From assembly GCA_017590115.1 (NCBI GenBank), contig JAGGNK010008670.1:992001-1056000 (forward strand): a DNA stretch of 64,000 nt, read 5' to 3'. Below the pieces are notes generated by a model that saw only the letters and a program-made list of their open reading frames with translations, was not told the origin of the DNA and did not search any database. Made by a program: the position numbers and the translations under genes. This DNA is from Montifringilla adamsi (taxonomy: Eukaryota; Chordata; Aves; Passeriformes; Passeridae). How positions within the stretch are numbered: position 1 is the first letter of the stretch; every line of letters begins with the position of its first letter. Below are positions 11,501 to 21,612 of this stretch, piece after piece.

Positions 11501-14500
11501 GTGGCACCAGTCAGCCCCAGTGCCACCATCCTGCCCTCTGGGGCTGCCCCCCTGGAATGGCCCCAGGAGCTGGGGCTGGAGTAGGAAAGGCTCTGTGGCA
11601 AAAGTCAGATGGAATTCCCTGCAGGCAGGAGCAGGGCACTGAAAGAGTCCCTGGCTCTGTAAGCAGGGCTGGTCAGCACAAATCCTGCAGCTCTAAACTA
11701 AAGCACATTCCTGGGAAAGGAGGGGCTCTCTGTGTGGCCAGGCTGGTGCTTTCCTCTTCAGATGGCACAGCATCATTCAGCATCCCTCTCGCATCCTAAG
11801 TGGTTCTGTGTGTGTGTATATAAAAATACACATATTTAAATACAGCAAGCTGTGTTTGGTGCCATGTTGGCCCTGTTCCGTGCCTCCCTGTGACCCTGCC
11901 TGTCCTTGTCTCTGCTTTCCCATGCCCAGGGCTGAAGGCTTCTCTCCAGAGGCTGCAGCTGGAATATGTGGACGTGGTCTTTGCCAACCGGCCGGACAAC
12001 AACACCCCCATGGAAGGTTGGTGGGAGCTGCCCTGAAAGGGTTAACCTTCAGAGCCTGATCCTGGCCTAAGGGCTTAGGCTGAGGAGGGCAGGGAGTGGA
12101 AGACAGTTAGTAATCAATTGTTCAGGTGGGGCAGTTTAAATGTGAAATATCTCATTTTGGTGGCCTGCTCCAGGGAAGGTGTCCCTCCCTGCCCAGGCAG
12201 AGGGTTGGAATTAGATTTCCTTTAAGGTCCTGTTTAAGGTTTCAATGTCTACCCTGCCACGACATGAGTTTGTATGTTTTTGAAGGAAATGAAAGTTTCC
12301 TTTCTGTCCCAGGAGTGACTTTAATGTTTGGAGTATTTCCTTTTCCCAGCTCCTTCAGACAAAGTGGATTTGTGGCTGGGTTTAAGGCAGGTGGCTGTGG
12401 TGGATGGTCCGTGGGAATCAAACAGAGCTGCAGCTCTGCCAGGAGTGCTGGTACCCATTTCCTTGCTGGATGTGGGGCTGTGCCACCCAGGGTGACCCGC
12501 GGGTGCCACCCAGTGCGGGTCAGGGACCAGCCTGGGATTTTAGGAGCTTCTCCAGGAGCTGCTGAGGTCAAGGAAGGCTCTGTGTTGTGTCTGGGAGGGA
12601 GCTGTGACCCCTGTGCTCGGTCTGCTGTCACTGAGCAGTGTGGAGGGGCCCCTGTGCCCAGGGCACAGCTGATCCCACCCCCCAGAGCCAGCCCTGGCAG
12701 CCAGGCACGGGCTGTGGCACTGGCTGAGGCTCGAGCAGGGTGAAAAAAGGGACATTTCTCTTATGAATGGCATGCTGGAGACACTTCCCATCTTCTTCCT
12801 GCCTTTTTTATGGATCACCTACTAAGGCACTTCCCTCCCAGAGCATCTGCTGGGCCATCTGTTGGTGCTGCTTGCTGAGCCACTCCATCCTGCTCAGCAC
12901 CACACACGCCTCAGCTTCTCCCACAGGGAGCCATGGAGCGCCTTGGAGGGCACCTTAAAGCTCATCCCATTCCCTTCCACTGTCCCACACTGCTCCAGCC
13001 TGGCCTGAGACACTTCCAGGGCTGGGGCAGCCCCTCCTGGAGGAGAAGGTGACCTTAAAGTGTTCCCTGCTCGTGGCATCACCTGTGGGTCAGGATGGAG
13101 CAGCCAGCACGCTGTGAGCAGGGGGGCACAGTCACATCAAAACCTGGAATGTCCTGTTTGTTTTCCCTGCCTGCTGCTCCTGGGTTTGTCCCCTGTCCCT
13201 CTGCTGGCAGTGCCCCTGGGCAGCAGCACCAAGGAGCAGCTTCTGGAGATGCCAGAGCAGATCCCTCTGTCCCCAGGCTGCCCGGGCTCTGCTCCTCCCC
13301 TGGGGAAGGAGCAGATGAGCATCCATGGGGATTTCTGTGCTGGCAGCCACTTGGGCCTCAGGGCACCTGGCAAAGCTGCTTACCCTAAACCCCCGAAAGG
13401 TATTTAATGTTCTTAAAGGTCTCAGAGCAAATTGAAATAGTTTTCTGTTGTAAAAGCAGCGATTGCTGGAGGCAGGGAGCAGCTGGGGATGAGCACCTTG
13501 GGCAGCCCGTGGGTCTGGCTGTGCCCCCTGTGCCCCAGAGCCAGGCAGGGGGCTGAGGGCTGCCCACCCTCCCTGGGGCTGGCTCAGCCGTGTGAGGGGT
13601 GTCCCTGCCACCCTGTGCCACCCCAGCCCCTCGATCAGGGATCTTTGGGACGGCTGCTGGGATGGATCCATCCTCTCCACAATTCCCGTGTGCTCCGTGC
13701 CTCGTTCCTTGGGGTGAAATCTCATCCCCCAGCTGGGCAAGCAGGTGCTTTTCCTGCATCCCAAGGGGCTCTTCCAGCAGGGCAGCTGGAGAGGAGGGTC
13801 CCTGGGGTGTCCCCACTGTCACAGAGCCAGGTGCCCATGGCATGCCCAGCAGCCAGGCACAGCCTGGCACCAGGGAGGAAGGTGACAACCAGGGAACTTT
13901 AACCTACTTCAGAGTTATTATTGTTATGGTGCCAGGGGCTGTTGTTTGGGATTTGAAGCATTGATTTATATTAAAAAAAACCCCAACAACTCCTGTTCTT
14001 AAGTGCTGCCATTTGGGCATCCAGCTGGAGGACAGGAGATCCAGCCTGTGCCCTTCCCAAATCCCATCGCTGTCCCCTGGCTCTCTCAGCAAGGAGATAT
14101 ATATATATATATTTAAATACATTTTCTGAGTTGACTTGGGGTTTTTTTTTTTAAAGGAGTAGAGGCTGGAGAAACGAAAACAACCCCAGGCTGAGATGTG
14201 TAAGAGGCGTGTGACGAAATGTTTTCCAAAACTCCGAAATGGTGGCGGGGCAAAAATAGAAAACTAAACCCAGGGAGAAGCTGCTGAGGAGGGAGGGAGG
14301 AAGGGAAGGATCATTTGCAGGCTTACACTGATGGTGGTAGGAAATGAAAAACAATTTTTAATTAAATATTCAGATGGAGCAGCTTGAAATTGCTCATTAA
14401 TTGAATTCTGGAGCTCTGGTCAGGTGGAAGGTGTCCCGGCCCACAGCAAGGGCTTGGAAGAGGAAGATCTTTAAGGTCCTTTACAACCCCAACCAGTCTT

Positions 14501-17500
14501 TGATTCGATATTTTCCCTTCACTGGAATGAATTGGTATTTTTTCAGGAAGAACTGGAAGTTTCCTTTATCCCAGTGCTGGCTTTGAGGCTCTCTGGGGTT
14601 TTTATTTCCTTTCCCTCATTGCTTTGGATAAAGTGGATTTGTGTTTGGGTTTGAGGCAGGTCTGTGTGTGGAAGCAGGGTTATAAATGGAGCCTTCCCCC
14701 TCGCAGCTGCCTGGCAGTGCCTGCAGGAGGATTCTCAGCAGTGCCCAGCTTGGCACTGGAGCCTGCTTTGGGGCAGCAGTGCCTGCAGCCCTTAGCCCAC
14801 CCCTAATCCTCAGGGATGTTCTGGGCACCGCAGGCTCCAGGGCAGCCCCTCCAGAGGGGTTTGGGTGGTCAGAGCTGCTGGGGTGGGTGGGCAGTGCCCG
14901 CTGACCTCGAGGTGCCACAGGCAGCAGTGCCCCAGAAGTGTTTTCTTTCACTTCCCACAGTGAGTTTAGCTCATTTTCCCCATTCTGTGGGCAGTGGTCG
15001 CATCCCTGCTGCAGCCCTGTCAGAAATAGGGTTTATTGCCACAGCCAGGGCAGGGCTGTGGCTCGTGGCTGCTCCTGGGGACTGTGACACAGGGCAGGGA
15101 TGGATGGGATATTGGGAAGGAATTCCTCCCTGGGAGGGTGCCCAGAGCAGCTGTGGCTGCCCCTGGATCCCTGGCAGTGCCCAAGGCCAGGCTGGACATT
15201 TGGAGCAACCTGGGACAGTGGGAGGTGTCCCTGCCGTGGCAGGGTGGGACTGGATGAGTTTTTACATCCCTTCCAACCCAAACCATTCTGGGATTCCTTT
15301 AAACTAAAGTTCATCAGGGATTTTTCACCCCCAGGCAGGTGGGGAGGTCTGAGGGGTGAAATCCAAGATCCTGTCCAGGTGTGTGTGGCCTTGCAAGCTT
15401 CCATATCCCAGAGAACAGCAACGGGGAGCGTGGCACTGCTGGGGTGCAGAGGTGACACCTGAGGGTGACAGAGCCCTGGTAGAGTAGGGTTCAATCAGCC
15501 ATCCTTGCAGCTTTGTCCCTGGCATTCCTGGTAAAGAGAGGCAGACCCAGATATGTGCATTCAGGAAGCAAATTAAAAAAAAAAAAAAAGAAAAAAGGAA
15601 TATATTTTGAAGTTTATTTTTCCACTGTGCTGCCCTCTTGTGTTCTGTTTTGGGGGAAATGTCCTCTTAAGACTGTGGTGGGCAAGAGCCAGGTGGGAAA
15701 AGCAGTTTTGAACCAACTGCAGGGTCACTGTCTTGATGTTTGCACTGAAAGTGCTTTTCCAGCCACACCTGGGCAGGAGAGCACAGCAGGAGCGTGCTCA
15801 GGACTGTCCGTGTGGAGTGTTTGGAAGTGGGTTTGGTGGAAACGTGGCCTCTGGGCACTTCTCACACTCCTGTTTTTGCTGTCCTTTAGAAATCGTGCGG
15901 GCGATGACACACGTGATCAACCAGGGCATGGCCATGTACTGGGGCACGTCCCGCTGGAGCGCCATGGAGATCATGGTGAGGAGCTTGGGGGGTCATGGTG
16001 AGGAGCTTGGGGGTCATGGTGGGGCTGTGGAGATCATGGTGAGGAGCTTGGGGGTCATGGTGGGGCCATGGGAGCATGGAGATCATGGTGGGGAGCATGG
16101 AGGTGATGTTGGGGTCACAGAGATCATGGTGAGGAACTTGGGGGTCATGGTGGGGCCATGGAGATCATGGTGGGGAGCATGGAGATGATGGTGGGGCCAT
16201 GGAGGTCATGGCATGGCAACCCTGGGCACACTGGGTTCCACTCCATCCAGGCTTTCCACCCCAAATAATTTAACAGCCTGTCCCAGAATGAGCCCAGTGC
16301 TAATTAGGGGAAGATGGGCTGATGTGTGGGGGTTTGGCTGGTTTCTTTGGGTTTGTGTCATTTTGGTTTAACTGAAGTCCTTCAGTTTGATACCAGTCTG
16401 GCCCATGGCTGGATGGGGGTGGAATGAGATGGGCTTCAGTGTCCAAAGCAGGCTGTGAGTCCAGGAGATGCCAGCACTGCAGCATCCTGCTGGTGCCACT
16501 TGCCCTTGCCGAGGGACAGCGAGCGCTGCCTTGGCCGTCTCCTGTACCCTCAGAGAACGTGTCCTGCAGGGCATCTCCATTTTCTGAAGCGCTTTCTCCG
16601 CGGTTTCCCCTCGGCAGGAAGCCTACTCCGTGGCCAGGCAGTTCAACATGATCCCCCCCGTGTGTGAGCAGGCCGAGTATCACCTGTTCCAGAGGGAGAA
16701 GGTGGAGGTGCAGCTGCCAGAATTGTATCACAAAATCGGTGAGTCTGAGCCTGCTGGGCCTTCTGGCTGGGGCATTCCCAGAGGGAAACGGAGGGTAGGA
16801 TGACCTGGGGCTCCAGATGGGACCGGTGACAAAGCCAAGTCTCTATCTAATAGTGACCTAAAAGAAAAACCAGCTTACTGTGCCTCTGATCAAGTATTGC
16901 TTCATATTATGTTAACAACTGAAGTACATTAATGAACATATTAAGTATTAATTGGCTTGGCTGCTCCTTACTCTCTGAGATTCATGTGGGCCATTAAGTG
17001 AAATAAATCCTTAAGGGCATCAGCAGCACATTCCTGCAAGACCAGCTGAGCGTTGCTGCCAGTGGCAACAGAAACAAGCAGCAATCAGTTTGCTCTTGGT
17101 TTAGTTTTTGACTGAAAGCTACATTTTTGCTACAGCTCTGATTTGTCCCACTCCCCTAAAACCCCTTTTTCTGTTTCCTCTGCAGGGGTGGGAGCAATGA
17201 CGTGGTCTCCCCTGGCCTGTGGGATCATCTCAGGGAAATATGGCAACGGGGTCCCTGAAAGCTCAAGGGCTTCACTCAAGGTATTTCTGGAGCACGTCTG
17301 AGTCGTGCTGCTTTTGTGAGGGCAGGAAAACAACAAAGGGGAAAGGGCTCCCTCGTGAGAAGGAGGGCTGTGCTTGGATGGATTAGCTCTGTTTCTCTGG
17401 CAACCACACTCCGAAGAGCAGCAGAATCTGGGTTAGGACCAGCTCAGGCTCCCCACGCAGGGAGCTCAGGGGGGCTTGGGGCAGCTCTGGGGATGCTGAT

Positions 17501-19900
17501 GCTGTCCCCACCCTGCACTGAGGGACATCACCCGGGGGGAGGCACGAGCCACGGGCTCTGTGGTGCTCCAGGCTCCTCACTGATGTTAACCCTGGAATTT
17601 TGAGGTTGGAAAGCACCTCCAAGGTCACGGAGTCCAGCCCTGAATGGATGCAGCTGCTGCCACTTGCAGCCCCCCTGAACCACGTAGGTCCAACAGACTT
17701 GGACATCGTTTCCCTGGGTACCAGCCTAGGCCACGGGGGTGCTCAGCCCCCCAGCATCCCTCCCGAGACCCCAGGCCAAGGGCAAGCCCACTGGAGACCC
17801 ACGGGCTGCTGGGGGCTGCCCTCTCTAACAGGTTTTGGCATTCTGGCGTCACCACAACTTGGTTTCTCCACAATTATCCTGATTTTATTCTTATTGGGGG
17901 TTAGGGGATCCAAAAAGAAAACTGGGGAGATTCCAGGTTCTGGAGTGAGAATAAAGCCAGAGAGCTGAGGACAGCAGGAGACATTCTGGCCGTGCCCTCA
18001 TTGCTTTGGGTAGCCCAGCTTTGTGTTACTCAGCCTCTGCAACGTTCTGGGCTGGACGTGGCTTTTCAAGTGCTGCTATTTATAGACATTTATAGATTAT
18101 AATTATAAATCGCCTCAAAGTCCCCGCTTTGGAGGCTGAAAGCTGACAGCCTGACGTGCTGTGATTGCTCTGCAGTGCTACCAGTGGCTGAAGGAGAAGA
18201 TCATCAGCGAGGAGGGCAGGAAGCAGCAGGGGAAGCTGAAGGACCTGTCCCCCATCGCCGAGCGCCTCGGCTGCACGCTGCCACAGCTGGCTGTTGGTGG
18301 GTGCCTGCACAGCTGGGCTGCTCCTGGCCCTCCTCAGGGCTCAGGGGTGCCTGGGGAAAGGCTAACACAGAAAATGGGTTCTCTTTCCACCATGGTTTGG
18401 GCCAGGCCTGCAGCTAGAGATGGGTTTGTTGTTTAAAATGAGTAAAAAATTATTGATTGTGCAGCGGTTTGGGGTAGAAAGGAACTTAAAGCCCATTTTG
18501 TTCCAGCCCCTGCCATGGGCAGGGACACCTTCCACTAGGCCAGGTTGTTCCAAACCGGTCCAGCCTGGCCTGGGACACTCCCAGGGATCCAGGGGCAGCC
18601 ACAGCTGCTCTGGGCAGCAATTAATTAAAACAGGATTGTTTCCAGCAGCAGCACAGGCTGTGACTGACAGGGTCAGAGTGTTCTGGGCATCCCCAGGGGT
18701 CTCACCTCCCTGTTCCCCTGGACATCCCTCCTCCCACGAAGCCATCACCTTTGGGGTGCTGGGCTGGCAGACAAGAGAATGCTGTTCAAAATGAGTTTTG
18801 GGGCTTTTTTCCCTAATAATTAGCTTTATGCTGCTGAGAGCTGAGGCTGGAAAATAGCAGAAAAATGATCCCTGATTCCATCTGCCAGAATCCTTGTGAT
18901 GGGGAATATCCAAACCCCACAGCCAGGAGAAGTGCTAGGGCAGGGAGCAGGCTCAGGATCCTGGAAGATCTGTGGGGTTTGATATTTGATCTGTGCATCT
19001 TCCCCTGGGTAGTGCCAGAGGAGCAAAGCTGAGACAAAGAATGAGATTATTGTCAAGCAGAGACAGAGGCTCTGTCTAACACCAGGGACTGGAGCAAGGC
19101 CCTGTCAGCCCTTCTGTGCCCTGAGCACCTTGTGCCTTTGTTCCAGCATGGTGCCTGAGGAATGAGGGGGTGAGCTCTGTCCTTCTGGGATCCTCCAACC
19201 CCGAGCAGCTGATCGAGAACCTCGGAGCCATCCAGGTGAGTGCAGGGGTGGCACCTCCGTGGAGAGAGACACCCCCAGACCTCAGCACCCCCTTCTCTCA
19301 GCACAGGGCTGGCACTCAGCATTCTGTCTCAGCTCCATTCATGCACCCTCATCAGGCCCACCCCTGCTGTCCCCATGGCTTAGCACCTTTGGGGTCGTTG
19401 CAGACATGTCCAGTGACACGAGGGTGGCATCAGCAGCTTTCATGCACCTGAAAAATGCAAGTGAGTCCAGGGCATGTTGTGACAGATTCTGTGCTGTCAC
19501 GTGTCACCTGCACCCACCTTGATTATTCCCTGTTGTTTTTCCCCAGTCAGAGCTTCCTCTGCCTCTGCTGTCCTTGCCCCAGCTCGTGTCCCAGTGCAGC
19601 CAGGCAATATTCCACACACAAAGCTGAGAGGCTCTGCTGTGATTCTCTCACCAAGTAAAGATCCTCCAGTGGTTTTTCCTTTAAGGGAGAAAGTTATTAG
19701 ATGAATACTTAATATCTGTCACACAAAAAGCCCAGAGGAAATGTACTTTGATAAAATCTAGGTTTCATTTTGGAACTATCTCGATTAAGCATCGCTTTCT
19801 TCCACCCCAGGTCCTTCCAAAGATGACATCCCATATTGTAAACGAAATAGATAATATCCTGGGCAACAAGCCCTACAGCAAGAAGGACTACAGATCCTAA
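5520..19900 (+). CDS. KCNAB1: KCNAB1, voltage-gated K+ channel beta-1 subunit (3' part, spliced)
   Basis: Cytoplasmic auxiliary subunit of Shaker-type (Kv1) channels with an NADPH-binding aldo-keto reductase fold. In the family, N-terminal variants confer fast inactivation. Ten exons are seen: 5520-5557, 6796-6875, 8129-8173, 9560-9604, 11930-12016, 15890-15975, 16618-16738, 17186-17280, 18176-18296, 19147-19235, plus the terminal coding exon 19811-19900. All are bounded by AG/GT. Visible AKR landmarks are [11 protein letters not shown] (Asp and Tyr of the active site), VITTK (active-site Lys), WGTSRWS, QAEYH, SPLACG, and the [16 protein letters not shown] cofactor-binding stretch. The paralog call rests on [18 protein letters not shown] and the C-terminus [17 protein letters not shown], which fit KCNAB1 and not KCNAB2. 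The variable N-terminus and the first core exon lie upstream of the window. A 44-bp exon between 9604 and 11930, needed for the frame, was not found. The neighbour SSR3 agrees with conserved synteny. Confidence 0.96.
6796..6875 (+). CDS. KCNAB1: KCNAB1 exon with AKR active-site Asp/Tyr
   Basis: 80-bp exon beginning [17 protein letters not shown] and ending DTAEVYAAG plus two bases of a Lys codon. It carries the Asp and Tyr of the AKR catalytic tetrad. It is very GC-rich at third positions. Its donor gtgagt is followed within about 15 bp by a GC-rich minisatellite. Confidence 0.95.
6885..7503 (+). repeat. GC-rich minisatellite, about 38-40 bp unit, about 15 copies
   Basis: Tandem copies of a unit containing ggctggcacagccacacc and gggcaggtgtgcccgga, with internal variants (shorter cacctggggagg units and an added gggcagggctgg). 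It starts just inside the intron after the KCNAB1 exon at 6796-6875. Long Pro/Gly/Cys-rich open frames across it on both strands are by-products of a unit length without stops. Confidence 0.93.
8129..8173 (+). CDS. KCNAB1: KCNAB1 exon [14 protein letters not shown]
   Basis: 45-bp exon. Its acceptor is ctgcacag and its donor is gtacag. It starts with the last base of a Lys codon and ends with two bases of Arg, in phase with the exons on both sides. Confidence 0.94.
8303..8517 (+). repeat. Minisatellite, exact 40-bp period, about 5 copies
   Basis: The unit cacccctcggggctgtgccc plus accctctgtgccccccgtgt repeats with no visible mismatch among the central copies. It lies 130 bp downstream of the KCNAB1 exon at 8129-8173. 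The open frames here are artefacts of the repeat. Confidence 0.96.
9560..9604 (+). CDS. KCNAB1: KCNAB1 exon [14 protein letters not shown]
   Basis: 45-bp exon with a ttttttcag acceptor and gtaagt donor. It contains the active-site Lys of the family in VITTK. It ends two bases into a Lys codon, so the next exon must supply one base and then AETERG-type sequence. That next exon was not located. Confidence 0.94.
9605..11929 (+). other. KCNAB1 intron interval expected to hold a 44-bp exon
   Basis: Apart from the minisatellite and an AT-rich stretch at 11081-11118, this is unique sequence. I searched it for the conserved family segment AETERGLSRKHIIE and did not find it. Confidence 0.7.
10150..10535 (+). 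repeat. Minisatellite, about 60-62 bp unit, about 6 copies
   Basis: Unit landmarks are ggtcac(g/a)tccaggatcag, then tgtcccctgggacc, then ccactgtgcctgg. Small indels separate a 62-bp form (gagctgggggtc) from a 60-bp form (gagtgagggtc). It lies in the intron where the 44-bp KCNAB1 exon should be. Confidence 0.93.
11930..12016 (+). CDS. KCNAB1: KCNAB1 exon [21 protein letters not shown]
   Basis: 87-bp exon that begins with two bases of a Gly codon and ends with one base of Glu. It encodes the helix and strand running into [13 protein letters not shown]. Its start phase does not fit the end phase of the exon at 9560-9604, which independently shows that an exon is missing between them. Confidence 0.94.
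12118..12400 (+). repeat. Interspersed element copy A (paralogous to 14355-14665)
   Basis: Shares with 14355-14665 an ordered set of landmarks: caggtgg/cagatgg-agcag, ggaaggtgtccc, ctttaaggtcct, gaaagtttcctttctg-like, agtggatttgt and gggttt-aggcagg. The middle resembles a CR1 tail, but the similarity extends about 150 bp past it. It is either an old local duplication or two copies of one repeat family. Confidence 0.6.
12940..13050 (-). mobile_element. CR1 LINE 3'-end fragment
   Basis: caccttaaagctcatcccat, cttccactgtcccacactgc and tccagcctggcctgagacac in reverse orientation. Confidence 0.75.
14355..14665 (+). repeat. Interspersed element copy B (paralogous to 12118-12400)
   Basis: Same landmark order as copy A: caggtggaaggtgtccc, gatctttaaggtcct, ggaagtttcctttatccc, gataaagtggatttgtg and gggtttgaggcagg. 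It is about 2.2 kb from copy A in the same intron and diverged by substitutions and small indels. Confidence 0.6.
15095..15300 (+). mobile_element. CR1 LINE 3'-end fragment
   Basis: gatattgggaaggaattcct, then gagcagctgtggctgcccct, gggaggtgtccctgccgtgg and ccaacccaaaccattctggg. Well preserved. Confidence 0.9.
15890..15975 (+). CDS. KCNAB1: KCNAB1 exon [12 protein letters not shown]...SAMEIM
   Basis: 86-bp exon preceded by gtcctttag. It encodes [18 protein letters not shown] followed by [10 protein letters not shown], the cofactor-contacting loop. Its last codons and the gtgagg donor are the seed of a downstream tandem repeat that copies the exon end and donor several times. Confidence 0.95.
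15962..16212 (+). repeat. Minisatellite that includes an exon end and its splice donor
   Basis: Imperfect tandem copies of ggagatcatggtgaggagct and tgggggtcatggtgggg. The first copy is the true KCNAB1 exon end (GAG ATC ATG then gtgagg at 15976). Copies near 16030 and 16121 keep atcatggtgagg, so several near-identical GT sites follow the real donor. Confidence 0.9.
16618..16738 (+). CDS. KCNAB1: KCNAB1 exon [22 protein letters not shown]...
   Basis: 121-bp exon. It encodes [18 protein letters not shown], then [18 protein letters not shown] and YHKI, with one base of Gly at the end. Gln-Ala-Glu-Tyr-His is the conserved AKR strand contacting the nicotinamide. The acceptor is tcggcag and the donor is gtgagt. 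Confidence 0.95.
17186..17280 (+). CDS. KCNAB1: KCNAB1 exon [21 protein letters not shown]...
   Basis: 95-bp exon. It encodes [20 protein letters not shown] and [10 protein letters not shown]. The [11 protein letters not shown] segment discriminates KCNAB1 from KCNAB2. The TWSPLACG loop binds the NADPH pyrophosphate in this family. Confidence 0.95.
17590..17645 (-). mobile_element. CR1-like 3'-end fragment (different subfamily)
   Basis: gaggttggaaagcacctcca and aggtcacggagtccagccct match the reverse complement of a CR1 tail whose motif is ggttggaaaagacctccaag, unlike the ggaccttaaag type common elsewhere here. Confidence 0.6.
18176..18296 (+). CDS. KCNAB1: KCNAB1 exon [19 protein letters not shown]...
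   Basis: 121-bp exon. It encodes [19 protein letters not shown], then [21 protein letters not shown], and ends one base into an Ala codon. The donor is gtgggt. The Cys opening the exon is typical of beta-1, where beta-2 has Gly. Confidence 0.94.
18460..18620 (-). mobile_element. CR1 LINE 3'-end fragment
   Basis: gggtagaaaggaacttaaag, gggacaccttccactaggcc, ggtccagcctggcctgggac and ccaggggcagccacagctgc in reverse orientation. Confidence 0.85.
19147..19235 (+). CDS. KCNAB1: KCNAB1 exon [20 protein letters not shown]...
   Basis: 89-bp exon. It encodes [20 protein letters not shown] and LIENLGAIQ. It holds the Gly/Ser/Gln/Glu/Asn residues that bind the adenosine 2'-phosphate of NADPH in the family. 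The donor is gtgagt. Confidence 0.95.
19811..19900 (+). CDS. KCNAB1: KCNAB1 terminal coding exon
   Basis: Encodes [20 protein letters not shown], then PYSKKDYRS and a TAA stop at 19898-19900. The C-terminus [10 protein letters not shown] is invariant in vertebrate Kv-beta subunits, and LPKMTSH...NEIDNIL marks beta-1. Confidence 0.96.
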   Translation, partial: VLPKMTSHIVNEIDNILGNKPYSKKDYRS

Positions 19901-21200
19901 TGCAATGCATGAATTTCCTGGACTGCATGGTTTAGAAGTGCTCTGTACTCCAGTACAGCCCTGAATTACTCTCATGAGAATCATTCAGCACTTGCTGCTC
20001 GGTGTCTACTGTCACTGGATCCTTCGAGATGTGTGCTCTTGCTACTACTCTGCAGTGAATTTAAAAGCACAGTTGATCTCTCTTCTAACCAAGAATAACC
20101 TTGTATTTTCTTACCTTCTTGACCGAGTTCATTAATTTTTACTTTACTCTTTGCACCTCATGCTTGTGCTGTGACAAACACTTGTAAAGCAAAAAAAAAA
20201 AAAAAAGAAAAAATTTATAACCTTCAGGTACTTGGTAATTAAAGAAGGATGTACAGATCTATTTTTTCAATGAAGAAAAGCCAGATACAACTTCAGGTTT
20301 TAATAAAACCATGTTTGGGAAATCTCAACTATAAAGTTTCTTCAGGTTAACAGATGGAAGGATCAAGCTCAAACTTTGCTTTTTTACGCTGAATAGAAGC
20401 TCTAGGATTTCTTTGTAGTTGAATGAAGGCTGTAAGACAGAGAACTAGTTAGCAATTAGATATTTCAGCTCCTAATTGTACAGCTGTTCCAGCTGTGGAG
20501 TGCTCCTGGCAGCATCCTGGAGCAGTGCTAGGAAGCCCAAACACGCATGTCAGGTTACTGAACACAACAGCTCTGCAAAGTTCTACTTCTCCATAAACCT
20601 TAAGCCAAGAAAGCCATGATCAAATATTGGGTTTTGCATCTATAGAAACCTGCCTCTACTTCTGCCTGCTTGTAGACAGAGCTACTGCAAATTTCAATAT
20701 TCAGGAGCTTTTAAGGATCTAGATACTATAAATATATACAATATATAGCTGCTGAGAACTGCAGGAACAATCAGGTACGTACTCCAAAAGGCTACCCCCG
20801 CTTCCACTTGCTTTGGAAACGGGGATAAGTAAATGCACAGACACATTTTAAACAGATTTTTGTGAGCATTTACAGGAGATGACAGGAAGAATTTACGTCC
20901 TAATTTGCCCAGCTCAAGCCCCCGTTGTACCTTCCCGAGGATTTGCTCTGTACCACGCTCTGATTTCAGTCTGTATTTCTCCCGTCCCTGCTGGGACACG
21001 GCTCTGTACAGTATTTGTAGGACCCTTGTACTGCCCCCTGCAGCGCTCACCTGGGCCAGGTGAGCAGCTCCCCACACCTGCGTGGTCTCCTCCTGTATTT
21101 GAAGCTGTGGTGTGTGTAAATGACTCCTGCTGTACATGAGAAATGCAGTCTGACTGGAATTCTGCTTGGACACAATAAAAGCATTTTGTGCATCTATCCT
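19901..21200 (+). other. KCNAB1: KCNAB1 3'UTR with two candidate poly(A) signals
   Basis: AT-richer sequence after the stop, without repeats except an A-run near 20191-20206. AATAAA hexamers occur at 20302-20307 and 21174-21179. The second is followed by a T/GT-rich stretch and is the better candidate for the main end. The exact end is inferred. Confidence 0.6.
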
Positions 21201-21394
21201 GAGAGCTGCAGAGCTGTTACTGACACTGGAGCTGCTCCGGGCCAGCAGGGCTTTGTGCTGAGGACGGGGGGTGCTGTTCCACAGGAAACATTCCAGGAGG
21301 GACAGGAGGGAGCTGGGCTGGCCCCGAGGCGCTGCTGGCAGCCAGTCCCCAAGGAGCACAGCAGTCCCAGGTAAGGCCTGTCCTGGCCTGACAG

Positions 21395-21612
21395 GGAGGG
21401 GGCAGGGATGGATGGGATTTTGGGAAGGAATTCCTCCCTGGGAGGGTGGGCAGACCCCAGAGCAGCTGTGGCTGCCCCTGGATCCCTGGCAGTGCCCAAG
21501 GCCAGGTTGGACACTGGGGCTGGAGCAGCCTGGGACAGTGGGAGGTGTCCCTGCCATGGCAGGGGTGGCACTGGATGGGATTTAAGTTCCTTTCTGAGCC
21601 ATGTTCTGTGAT
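21395..21612 (+). mobile_element. CR1 LINE 3'-end fragment
   Basis: gggattttgggaaggaattc, gagcagctgtggctgcccct, gggaggtgtccctgccatgg and gggatttaagttcctttctg. It lies just past the KCNAB1 poly(A) signal. Confidence 0.9.

Noticed and set aside
11695..11725. aaagcacattcctgg as part of the missing KCNAB1 exon
   Set aside because: It encodes Lys-His-Ile but is followed by Pro-Gly, and neither the preceding residues nor a donor match the expected exon.
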